Below are positions 12,701 through 17,732 of a stretch of 64,000 bases of DNA, piece after piece. Where the stretch lies: the NCBI GenBank assembly GCA_046294845.1, contig JBKBNU010000001.1, forward strand, positions 1,240,001 through 1,304,000. Reading direction: 5' to 3'. Positions within the stretch are counted from its first letter, which is position 1. The number at the start of each line of letters is the position of its first letter. The notes under the pieces were generated by a model. It had not been told where the DNA came from. It ran no database searches and worked only from the letters and a program-made list of their open reading frames with translations. The position numbers were made by a program, and so were the translations under genes. This stretch comes from Micavibrio_C sp046294845 (GTDB lineage Bacteria > Pseudomonadota > Alphaproteobacteria > Micavibrionales > Micavibrionaceae).

Positions 12701-14632
12701 GCCGGTTTTGCATGGGATAATACACTGGGCCGCCTGATGATTTCCACGACCGACTCTGTGGTGCTTCCGGCGGGATCAACAGCCCAGCGTCCGTCATCAC
12801 CGACAAATGGCATGATCCGTTACAACAGCGAGAACGGCAAGTTTGAAGGTTATCAGGCTGGCAGCTGGCAGGACATCGTAACGGGCGCAGCCACAGGCAC
12901 GTTTGCGGGCCTGACCGATACACCGGCATCCTACGCAGGTTCGGCCAATATGTATGTGCGTGTGAATACCGCCGAAGACGGTCTGGAGTTTACCGATAGT
13001 CTGGTTCCGACAGTGACGGGTGAACCTGCCCCTGTGGCCTTTGATCTGGCCGAGTTGGGTGATGTGGCCTTGGGTACCCTTAGTGATGGTCAAATTCTGT
13101 ACTACAGCAATGGCGCGTGGGTGAACGGCCCTGTTGCCAGCACGGGCAGCATCGGCGGTCTTGATGATCTGGATGATGTTGTGGTGAACTATAGTTCTGC
13201 AAATATGTTTATGGGGCAAGGCAACGGCGATAACTTGACAACAGGTTACAGCAATACGTCCTTGGGTAATAATGCATTGGCCGCTGTAACATCCGGTTTC
13301 CGCAACATTGCTATAGGTGATGGGGCAATGGATTCCGCAACTATTACAGGGCAGAATGTAGCAATCGGCTATAGTGCTCTAGGGGCGATGACAACTGGTG
13401 GTTATGCACATGTTGCGATTGGTGATGGGGCAATGGCAAATATGACAGGTGCAGTTGGGTACAATATCGCCATTGGCGCCTTCTCAATGGGGCAGGCAAC
13501 GACAGGGGAGGCTTCAATAGGTATTGGTTCATCCGCTCTCACATATAATACAGGCAATTACAACATAGCATTGGGTATGAATGCGCTGAATGAAAACAGG
13601 GCAAATCAGGAAAGCACAGCTATTGGTCATGAAGCCATGCGTTATGCCGATAGTACTACTACGGGATCGGTCAGCTATAACACGGCTCTTGGTGCATATG
13701 CTCTGCGTGGCAGCACGACGCCTGCTAATAATACAGGCACACGTAATACAGCTATCGGCCATGGCGCGATGCGGGATAATACATCGGGTATCCGGAATAC
13801 GGCTTTAGGTAACAATGCATTGATGTATAACAGTCAGGGCAATTATAATGCCGGATTGGGTTATCGTGCACTGGAACAGGCCGGCGGCTCGGAAAATACA
13901 GGTGTCGGTGCCAATGCCGGTAATACGATCACAAGCGGTAGCGGCAATATTATGGTTGGTTACAATGTGCAGCCCGCAAATCCGACTGACAGTAACCGCC
14001 TGAATATCGGCAATACGATCTATGGTGATCTGTCGAGTGATTATGTCGGTATTGCTAATCCTACACCAAGCGTGGCGCTCGATGTGACCGGTGATGTCGA
14101 ATATACAGGTGTACTGACTGACGTTTCCGACCGTCGCCTGAAAAATAACATCGTACCGTTGAACGATCGCGGCAGTATGCTGGAGAAAATCAACAAGGTT
14201 GATACCTATAGCTTCACCATGAAAAATGATGACAGCCAACAGGTTGAGTTCGGTGTCATGGCGCAGGATCTGCAAACCATATTCCCCGAACTGGTACGTG
14301 TGGATGAAACATCACCGGAAAATTATCTGTCGGTCAATTATATCGGCATGATTGCCCCGATGATTGAAGCTACCAAAGAGCTGAAGGCCGAGAATGAAGC
14401 GCTGAAAGCCGAGTTGGCCAGCCTGAGAACCGACCGTGAAGACATGATGGCGGCTCTGGATACGTTGACACAGGATGTTCAAGGCCTGAAAGCCCATACC
14501 GGCTACGGAATCAACAAGGCTTCTGTGGGCCTGGGCATGCTGATGGGCTTGCTGGTGGCTGCCGCCGGTTCCGGCCTGATTATTGTCACAACAGGATTTG
14601 TAAGACGTCGCCGCCCCAAAACGGAGGTTTGA
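710..14632 (+). CDS. Giant fibre-like surface protein: pilin-like N-terminus, YadA-like repeats, S74 chaperone, C-terminal TM
   Basis: It encodes 4640 residues from ATG 710, preceded by GGGGG; an in-frame GTG at 701 is the alternative start. Residues 10-30 form one hydrophobic helix, followed by a pseudopilin-like region with DPWGVPYGYC near residue 108. The body alternates three elements: six copies of a 45-residue tail-fibre-like unit (GMIRYNSE...FEGYQAG.WQDI), four copies of GAIHYNSSDNNFYVC..., and six YadA-head-like stretches (about 687-794, 1161-1331, 1467-1604, 2111-2237, 2381-2544, 4157-4417). Residues 3084-3250 contain a DUF1566-like domain. DUF1554-like modules lie near 3361-3522 and 3631-3794, preceded by Ig-like segments. 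The C-terminus holds a Peptidase_S74 domain with SDRRLK (Ser4473, Lys4478), a coiled coil, a TM helix (about 4604-4632) and an RRRR tail. It is inferred to form a trimeric adhesin or fibre; its ligand is unknown. RCC1-type genes follow in the same cluster. Confidence 0.85.
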   Translation: MTQRWGESGNVFFTLFGAVALVGVVGAATSTLMRGPVGTVVSLNQRAKADSQMQIAMKLAMLEAQQRTTPSFPDCDGDTLIEPVAPGAALPGLTGGGQLPSVGSTTNDPWGVPYGYCAWDHAMVGGATMGSNCAGAGLLDGEEGASGLVIAIISAGPDRTFGITCNAQPAADYLTRGANGADDIVVDMTYAEANEASGGLWHIKSGNPDQITTGKELDVQQGAQFSSGNVDFTGSTITGSSAYDSGASLDLSAGGLFMLPDQTVLPDTDCDDPGDIPANSGLLRRYTGGAGEVLQICDGIADPMNPAWTDIGGSGGAVAAAGNNTEVQFNAGGVLSASPNFVWTGTTLDITGAGDFSTDLNVGDELVVGGIADLNGALDVAGNTNLGGTLDVSGVTDINNQLNVTGAADFGDTFNADGAATFGNTLAVTGNASFTAQVLGSAGSAAQPSYAFSSSSSTGIYYTSSGMGFSIGGTNEMTLSSAGLEVNNLTVVNNISADRFLSDMSTTSAALPGFQTEPGTGIFSPVDNSLSLVTGGSTRLIIDGTGDVGIGVAVPEATLDVGGEIKVGTSAVPCAVSIHGAIRYVSGDLLQVCSSMTNDWEDIGTSGGGGGGAASYWTRISVADPRLYYTDDFVGVGTNDPLATFHVNGDFLNTGSYTGTASVPVSGAGTRMFFDHESAAFRMGLVSGNRWDNANLGDYSVAMGFDTQASGDGSVALGIYTQASGLGAMAFGNNVDATAVNSMALGLGAPTGVNPIVSGQRSFGIYMGDQSGVDLQATNTMALLGGRMIIDQTPAVNPAVSGTLSLDVEGGVGAVQYCDEDGTNCFTAASVATGGVGAPGLNREVIFNSGGVLGTDTGFVFTSAGRMGIGTNNPLAPLDVRGTGILSVNTAGRSLVFATGTGDGSNFSGLLAGDQATGRTWGFVHSQALANHLSIGYENGLGGYLPSIIASPTGRVLFGSSGTIHGGLQVDIDGPVGATQYCDNFGLNCFTPDDIVNAELAYGADGTIQFASGGALWGSANYMWNDGTSTLAVTGNATISGTLDLTGNGAMVMPRGATADRPAGVDGMIRYNSQTGHFEGYQAGQWQDILTGSALAANPDRGIQFNSGGNFAADVNLVYSSQGALMVSGTHTGTGAPPATGAGTRMFFDPSKSAFRAGAVNAGQWDNADIGEYSAAFGLNTRATNSYSTAFGLAATASGITSFATGFGAQASGDASFAMGNLSQAAGTQSFAAGLWAYAGGDTSMALGNYARATGIGGISLGRHVTVGNDALASGFGDGSMAIGLIDDAVTITTASQVRGIQSMGIFMGDQDGLVMTADNTMGLFGGNMVIDPRVPASQLAARSVLDLGAATDSIVMPSGTTAQRPGAPVEGMIRYNAERSRFEGYQAGQWQDILTGSALAAAPERGIQFNSGGNFAADVDFIYTSQGALILTGWHTGGAQTPATLSGPYMVFDPNSGAFRAGGVYGGQWDSANIGSYSFATGMGSLASQQGTISMGFNTQATNSNAVAIGNGAVASGDTSVALGEATASGNRAFSVQGGNATSEYAIAMGYGVTASGDYAMGIGLGVPSLGNPVVSGTNSLGIFMRDQSTRTLSASNTMGLFGGRMVIDPRPLASNLSADTAFEVEGTMKMAYGGEACDAAREGAIHYNSSDNNFYVCKSAGLWDVLATGTPAAAAPDRGIQFNSGGNFTADAGFVYTSSGSVGIGTASPIALLEANRDQNAYTVLGVTNYTDGAGAAAVLGAISATSEIGLVAHPDNYWATHLADRASLFAPSASSLSGRVTSGLNLIAEDAAADMRFYTGGFATTNERMRISSVGDVTLNGTGAIKLHSGTTAQRPGTAIDGMIRYNSESGKFEGYQAGAWQDILTSAVAGGAAAPVDAVQFNSGGNFAGSAQFVYNETDGLRVGWGTEPSYYDATITLFENASGASLRWGPTHVDSSTIAGYLGYNGGLEQVLFTANNASAIFGRYGSTDLVVNKDTGFVGIGGLLAPDATLDVNGIAKIAYNGELCDAAREGAIHYNSSDNNFYVCKTSGAWDVLATGTPSAAAPDRGIQFNSGGSFTADSRFIYQSTGDFIVGSTQKDDTTLAADDARMFFDKAKGSFRVGTVDGSQWNDVNVGTNSMATGYNMRAIGNYSFAAGHTSTAAGTGSFVLGNNGSYAGGYNSIVIGRGVQTGDGTAETAPLGNGTRAMAIGLGEAGGANRRVTGRNSLGIFMGDISPGLDLSATNTMGLFGGSMIIDPREPASNLIADTAFEVEGTMKMAYGGESCDADREGAIHYNSSDNNFYVCKTSGAWDVLATGTPSAAAPDRGIQFNSGGSFTANSNFVYSSQGAFMVSGTHTGTATLPVEGAGTRMFFDPSSSAFRAGTVDDAQWNFSSSGNYSFATGYNTVASGEGSVALGMWADASGGRDVAIGDSVQSSGYASVAMGAFTQATSNTAIAIGNFSNATADFSIALGASNNASGQSSVAIGTGLESTGESSLTLGQQVLASGDRAFGFGMGTPSATKPEVAGDQSLGIFMGDQDALVMSAANTMGLFGGAMVIDPNVPSTNLSADTAFEVEGTMKMAYGGESCDANREGAIHYNSSDNNFYVCKTSGAWDVLATGTPNAAAPDRGIQFNSGGSFVASSDLVYTSTGQLGLGTDAPIRKFDIVTDDSYDAVVRFHNTNSTGVSGFEVLDAAGGFKGNIGQFNFTYDGLDEPFAIAANDNDIAFITGDTGSVAGTVKMMINAASGDVGIGTIAPQAQLDVAGTGAVLITRGTTAQRPAAPVNGMIRYNSENGKFEGYQAGSWQDIVTGAATSTFLSLTDTPATYAGSTGYFVKVNPTDDGLIFSSSLVNIVGGIPAPTGLMLDDIDDVVAPSPSTGNALVWNGTAWVPGNVAVSAAAPDRGIQFNSGGEFGADANFVFSSVGNVGIGTATPQVTLDVNGETRIGSTNVGCDMNIRGSLRFDSGNSRLEICDGAAWVGVVQNQPSAVLTISPSANNSMNVAYDGVNSPTLGSTYDFTVRNIGNINTDSLTMSLTGDTGNFDVTADTCTGNVLTPSATCTITVQPKASGNVIYRGVLMVPHHNAPTAALEGEGTGFGCAAGVQGGGGVYVTCGAYNLVAVEAGCADDPSEPACSGGADSVVRAWGSYGVNRSNTSSTVNGPQNTVNLQMYADTDGAGSHPAAEYCMTLEKNGFDDWYLPARDEVTSMCNVKASIGGMTGGATYWTSTQADGGRGFYINSSDCSNGYNTKNDTRRIRCVRRETQSLPAPQYDTTADRVFYDPVMTTASTRVNSATKAVTGITTTVSVSLSNDTSGGATFKINGGAEVTSGTVVNGDTIQLVMTAPGSSGNHNTVDMTIGTGSPIRWKVAVPNETGTRRAFIAPTGTYGDFGGVGNADNVCQSTASGAGLGGNWKAIVSDRTSTIDYAGNRIDYNWDTVVNMNGDTVATSWADLWDGTITNPINRTVNNTIVTSNYVWTGTGSTGIPHESGGNNDCDSWSNLYGYARAGTTSTAGWVSNATQYCWNSGYVYCFEDTPSGTGDTTPVAFTIDPMTYQTTAGNRLNSPVITISGIDTSITVGVTAPSGNPKVKINGGAEVDNGSVSNGDTVQFVMTAPTTDGQRNKMTITAGTYTTYWYVAAADTAATKRAFVTSTTYNGNLLGVAGADAKCQARADAASLGGTWTAMIGDRGSVDSYAINRTSVNWGTLVNMNNETVATSWTDLWDGNVSNPINRDEFNVVTNQSVWTGSTTNGRPHDPSSSFNNDCYGWTGNGSGYENGRFGSSGSTSSTFVTSGTSQCNSSYRLYCVETTNYTPGAPSVGLDKQILFNNAGTMSGDNDLTWDNFNKDLTVGGSLIFTSSTTHVTLPRGSTADRPSSPVDGMIRYNSENGKFEGYQAGSWQDIVTGAATGTFAGLTDTPASYAAEAGKFVRVNSTEDGVEFTDQVIESVSGQPLPTAMVLDDLGDVTIAAPTTGQTLSFNGTAWVNSSSGLASAGGSNTQVQFNSGGALAGSAGFAWDNTLGRLMISTTDSVVLPAGSTAQRPSSPTNGMIRYNSENGKFEGYQAGSWQDIVTGAATGTFAGLTDTPASYAGSANMYVRVNTAEDGLEFTDSLVPTVTGEPAPVAFDLAELGDVALGTLSDGQILYYSNGAWVNGPVASTGSIGGLDDLDDVVVNYSSANMFMGQGNGDNLTTGYSNTSLGNNALAAVTSGFRNIAIGDGAMDSATITGQNVAIGYSALGAMTTGGYAHVAIGDGAMANMTGAVGYNIAIGAFSMGQATTGEASIGIGSSALTYNTGNYNIALGMNALNENRANQESTAIGHEAMRYADSTTTGSVSYNTALGAYALRGSTTPANNTGTRNTAIGHGAMRDNTSGIRNTALGNNALMYNSQGNYNAGLGYRALEQAGGSENTGVGANAGNTITSGSGNIMVGYNVQPANPTDSNRLNIGNTIYGDLSSDYVGIANPTPSVALDVTGDVEYTGVLTDVSDRRLKNNIVPLNDRGSMLEKINKVDTYSFTMKNDDSQQVEFGVMAQDLQTIFPELVRVDETSPENYLSVNYIGMIAPMIEATKELKAENEALKAELASLRTDREDMMAALDTLTQDVQGLKAHTGYGINKASVGLGMLMGLLVAAAGSGLIIVTTGFVRRRRPKTEV
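6755..6894 (+). repeat. 140-bp perfect direct repeat, copy 1 (inside giant fibre gene)
   Basis: Base-by-base reading shows this stretch identical to 7532-7671. The offset is 777 bp, which is 259 codons, so both copies are read in the same frame. It encodes EGAIHYNSSDNNFYVCKTSG and the following residues up to NSGGS. Confidence 0.9.
7532..7671 (+). repeat. 140-bp perfect direct repeat, copy 2 (inside giant fibre gene)
   Basis: Identical to 6755-6894. A third, partly diverged copy begins at 8444 (identical through 8490, then scattered differences), a further 912 bp or 304 codons downstream, again in frame. A fourth, more diverged copy is near 5640-5770. Confidence 0.9.
8444..8490 (+). repeat. 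Third copy of the internal direct repeat (47 bp identical, then diverged)
   Basis: These 47 bp equal the first 47 bp of the copies at 6755 and 7532. After 8490 the similarity continues with substitutions. It codes for the same protein module, so the repeats reflect duplication of a structural unit. Confidence 0.8.
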
Positions 14633-14640
14633 CAAGCATC

Positions 14641-17199
14641 ATGCTGATGATCCCCCGCAAAGGTAAGATGTTATGGCTGCCGTTATTGGCAGTAGGCGTT
14701 CTTATGCTCTCATTTGTCCCCGCCAAAGTGGCACAGGCGGCCTGTGCCAACCCGTCGGGCGGTGCCGGTGACATAATCTATAATTCCACGGTCAAGGTTT
14801 TCCAGTATTGCAATGATACAAATTGGGTTCGTATGACAAAACCATCGGTGGGCAGCGGGGATTGTGTCAATCCCACCTTAAAAGAAGGCGAACTGGCCTA
14901 CAATAAGGATGCCCGTGTTCTTCAGGGCTGTGCCGGTGGGGCGCACGTAGCGATGGGTCCGGTAGGAGGAAAATCAAAATGGGTATATGTAACTTCCGGC
15001 AGATATCATTCCTGTGCGATAGATATCAACAAAAAGCTGTGGTGCTGGGGGTATGCCTATAATGGTCAGACGGGGCAAGGCACCATAGGGGATTGGAACG
15101 ATGTTCAAATTGTTGAGGTGGTTGGCGCAAGCCAGTGGATAGATGCCGCCACAGGATACCAGCATAGTTGTGGCATAAAAGTTGACGGTACCCTTTGGTG
15201 CTGGGGTTCAAATGGGTCAGGGGCTACGGGCCTGAATACAGCAACAGGAGATACGCTCACACCAACGCAGATAAGCGGGGGCGGAACGTGGAAGCAGGTC
15301 TCGGCTACTGGCGGTTCGTTTACCTGTGCAATAAAAAGTGATGATACCCTTTGGTGCTGGGGACAGAATATTTACGGTGCTACGGGTTTGAATACAACGT
15401 CCGGAAGTACGTTGGTGCCAACGCAAGTCGCCTCAGGAACCTATTGGAAGAATATCAAGGCAGGGATGACGCATACCTGCGCGATAAAAAATGATGATAC
15501 GCTCTGGTGCTGGGGTGGTAATGGCCAAGGGGCCACGGGAAGAAATACAACAACTGGATATACTTTGGTTCCTACTCAGGTAACAGGCGGTGGTTCATGG
15601 AAAAATATTGGTGTGGGGCTGTATAGTTCATGTGGTATTAAATCCGATAATTCGCTCTGGTGCTGGGGCTGGAACACGTCAGGTCAGGTTGGCGATGGCA
15701 CCATATCGGCTAGTCGTACGGTTCCCACGGCCGTGGTGGGCGGAGGCAGCTGGAAAAAGGTGTTTTCCAGTGGCTATACCTCATGCGGGATTAAATCCGA
15801 TGATACGTTATGGTGTTGGGGATATAATCGAAATGGACAAATCGGGAATGGAAATTTCACCGACAGCTCTATACCGGTAGCGGTGTCCGGAGGTGAATCA
15901 TGGTTAACGGTGGGGATGGCGACTAGTTATTCCTGCGGTATCCTTGAATCAGGGCAATTGAAGTGCTGGGGTTATAATAATATGGACCCGAAACTTTATG
16001 GAGAATCTATTTACCCCACCGATAATTCCCATGGCAAAAAATGGAAGAATGTTTCGGCCGGTGCGGGCTTCACCTGCGCCATCCGTAATGACGACCGCCT
16101 GTTTTGCTGGGGTAATGATTTTGGGTCGCTGGGGAGCGATACGGGAGGAAGCTCCTGGTATCCCGTAGAGGTCAGTGGTGGCGGCAGCTGGCGCAGTGTT
16201 GTCGCCGGAGAAGAAATTACCTGTGGTGTCAAAACCGATAATACCGGCTGGTGCTGGGGTGCGTATGATTATCAGGGCGGACTGGGTGATGGTTCGACCA
16301 GCGGCAGTTATGATCCGGTACAGGTTATTGGCGGGGCGGTTTGGTCCACTATATCGGTAACATATCATTACGACTATTTTTATGGCTGTGGCATCAAGCT
16401 TGACGGCACATTGTGGTGCTGGGGTTCCAACAATAGTGGCCAAACCGGACAAGGCACAACCAGCGGCGAGACATTAACCCCTGCCCAGATATCCGGTGGC
16501 GGCTCATGGAAATATATTGATGCTGGTCACTATAAAGCTTGTGGAATAAAGGCAGATGATACGCTGTGGTGTTGGGGATCTGGTTGGGGTACGGCGCCTG
16601 CGCAGACATCAAGCGGCGGCACATCTACGGCTGGCGCATGGAAAGCCATTTCAATAGGGGGTGGCAACCAATATTGTGGCATCAAGACGGATAATACACT
16701 GTGGTGCTGGGGGTCTAATTCCGGTGGTGCAACCGGTTTAGGCACAACAACTGGTACGACTATCCAGCCGACAGAGGTTTCCGGTGGAGGAAAATGGATG
16801 TCAATAGCGACAAACTGGGAGTCGTCATGCGGTGTAAAGACGGACAACAGCTTGTGGTGCTGGGGGGAAAACTACTATGGTGAATTGGGTATTGGCACGT
16901 ATGATCCCAGTAACGTTCCTGTGCAGGCTGTAGGCGGTACTGCTTGGTTGAATATTAGCGGTCGTCAGGGAACGGGTATGCAGATAGACCATTACTGCGG
17001 AATTGTGAAAAACGGCCATATATTATGCACGGGGGCATCATATGACGGTCAGGCGGGGGGTGATTATGCTTATGCTCTGGTGCCTGGGGATATTATGTGT
17101 GGTGACCCTTTAGGCTATGGAGGCGATATAATGTTTAATGAGGATGCGGGTGTAATGCAATATTGCGATGCTGGTGGATGGGTCATGATCAAGCGATAA
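14641..17199 (+). CDS. Exported RCC1-repeat beta-propeller protein, intact paralogue
   Basis: It encodes 852 residues from ATG 14641, which has GGAGGT 12 bases upstream; the TTG at 14629 abuts that site and is unlikely. An N-terminal signal peptide (hydrophobic LWLPLLAVGVLMLSF, ending AQA-A) implies export. Two short modules with paired cysteines follow (ANPSGGAGDIIYN...FQYC...W and GDCVNPTLKEGELAYN...LQGC). Then come 14 RCC1-type repeats of the form SCGIKxDxTLWCWGxNxxGQxG, and a final copy of the short module (GGDIMFNEDAGVMQYC..GW). Nearly every repeat carries two cysteines, suggesting one disulfide per blade. RCC1 folds are seven-bladed propellers that bind proteins, so two propellers are possible. 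It starts 8 bp after the giant gene and is probably cotranscribed. The binding partner is unknown. Confidence 0.85.
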   Translation: MLMIPRKGKMLWLPLLAVGVLMLSFVPAKVAQAACANPSGGAGDIIYNSTVKVFQYCNDTNWVRMTKPSVGSGDCVNPTLKEGELAYNKDARVLQGCAGGAHVAMGPVGGKSKWVYVTSGRYHSCAIDINKKLWCWGYAYNGQTGQGTIGDWNDVQIVEVVGASQWIDAATGYQHSCGIKVDGTLWCWGSNGSGATGLNTATGDTLTPTQISGGGTWKQVSATGGSFTCAIKSDDTLWCWGQNIYGATGLNTTSGSTLVPTQVASGTYWKNIKAGMTHTCAIKNDDTLWCWGGNGQGATGRNTTTGYTLVPTQVTGGGSWKNIGVGLYSSCGIKSDNSLWCWGWNTSGQVGDGTISASRTVPTAVVGGGSWKKVFSSGYTSCGIKSDDTLWCWGYNRNGQIGNGNFTDSSIPVAVSGGESWLTVGMATSYSCGILESGQLKCWGYNNMDPKLYGESIYPTDNSHGKKWKNVSAGAGFTCAIRNDDRLFCWGNDFGSLGSDTGGSSWYPVEVSGGGSWRSVVAGEEITCGVKTDNTGWCWGAYDYQGGLGDGSTSGSYDPVQVIGGAVWSTISVTYHYDYFYGCGIKLDGTLWCWGSNNSGQTGQGTTSGETLTPAQISGGGSWKYIDAGHYKACGIKADDTLWCWGSGWGTAPAQTSSGGTSTAGAWKAISIGGGNQYCGIKTDNTLWCWGSNSGGATGLGTTTGTTIQPTEVSGGGKWMSIATNWESSCGVKTDNSLWCWGENYYGELGIGTYDPSNVPVQAVGGTAWLNISGRQGTGMQIDHYCGIVKNGHILCTGASYDGQAGGDYAYALVPGDIMCGDPLGYGGDIMFNEDAGVMQYCDAGGWVMIKR

Positions 17200-17216
17200 A
17201 ATTTTCGAGAAATAAT

Positions 17217-17732
17217 ATGAAGTTATATATGCGAATAATCGGGATGATTTTGGCAGGGGCGATGATAGGGGCGCTCTCGACTCCTGCTTATGCGGCCTGT
17301 GCCAACCCGTCGGGGAATGCCGGTGAAATAGTCTATAATTCCACGGCCAAGGTTTTCCAGTATTGCAATGACACAAATTGGGTGCGTATGACAAAACCTT
17401 CAACCGGTACAGGTGATTGTGTCAATCCCACCTTAAAAGAGGGCGAGCTTGCCTATAACAAGGATGCCCGTGTTTTGCAGGGCTGTGCCGGCGGCACTCA
17501 TGTGGCGGCAGGTCCGGTGGGGGGAGGAAATAACTGGATATATATGAGCAGGGGGTCACCACCTGATTCATCAGAATCAGGAGATTTGTGTGCCATAAAA
17601 AAATCCGGTGAGGGGTGGTGCTACGGTTCTTATCCGGGCAATGGTTCGACAAGTTCAGATGTTTTTGTTGAAATTTCTGGTAACTCACAATGGAAAAAAT
17701 CACTCCTGGCTTCCGACAGACATGCGGCATAA
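17217..17732 (+). pseudogene. RCC1-repeat protein, 5' part of a frameshifted gene
   Basis: ATG 17217 lies 17 bp after the preceding RCC1 gene. The reading frame encodes a signal peptide (MKLYMRIIGMILAGAMIGA..., ending AYA-A) and the same two cysteine modules as its neighbour, with over 80% identity by eye. The frame then loses homology after QWKK at an A6 run (17694-17699) and stops at 17732. The RCC1 pattern resumes at once in the -1 frame (WKKITPGFRQTCGIK), so one missing A explains the break. Options are a true mutation, an assembly or sequencing error in a homopolymer, or slippage that restores the frame in a fraction of products. Joined, the product would be about 863 residues with 14 repeats, matching the upstream paralogue. 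Confidence 0.8.

Noticed and set aside
710..14632. Prophage tail-fibre origin for the giant gene
   Set aside because: S74 and tail-fibre-like units occur in phage, but no capsid, terminase, baseplate or integrase genes are in the window, and membrane helices at both ends do not suit a virion fibre.
710..14632. Classical trimeric autotransporter (type V secretion)
   Set aside because: YadA-like head repeats are present, but the C-terminus is S74 plus a single TM helix, with no four-strand beta-barrel anchor.
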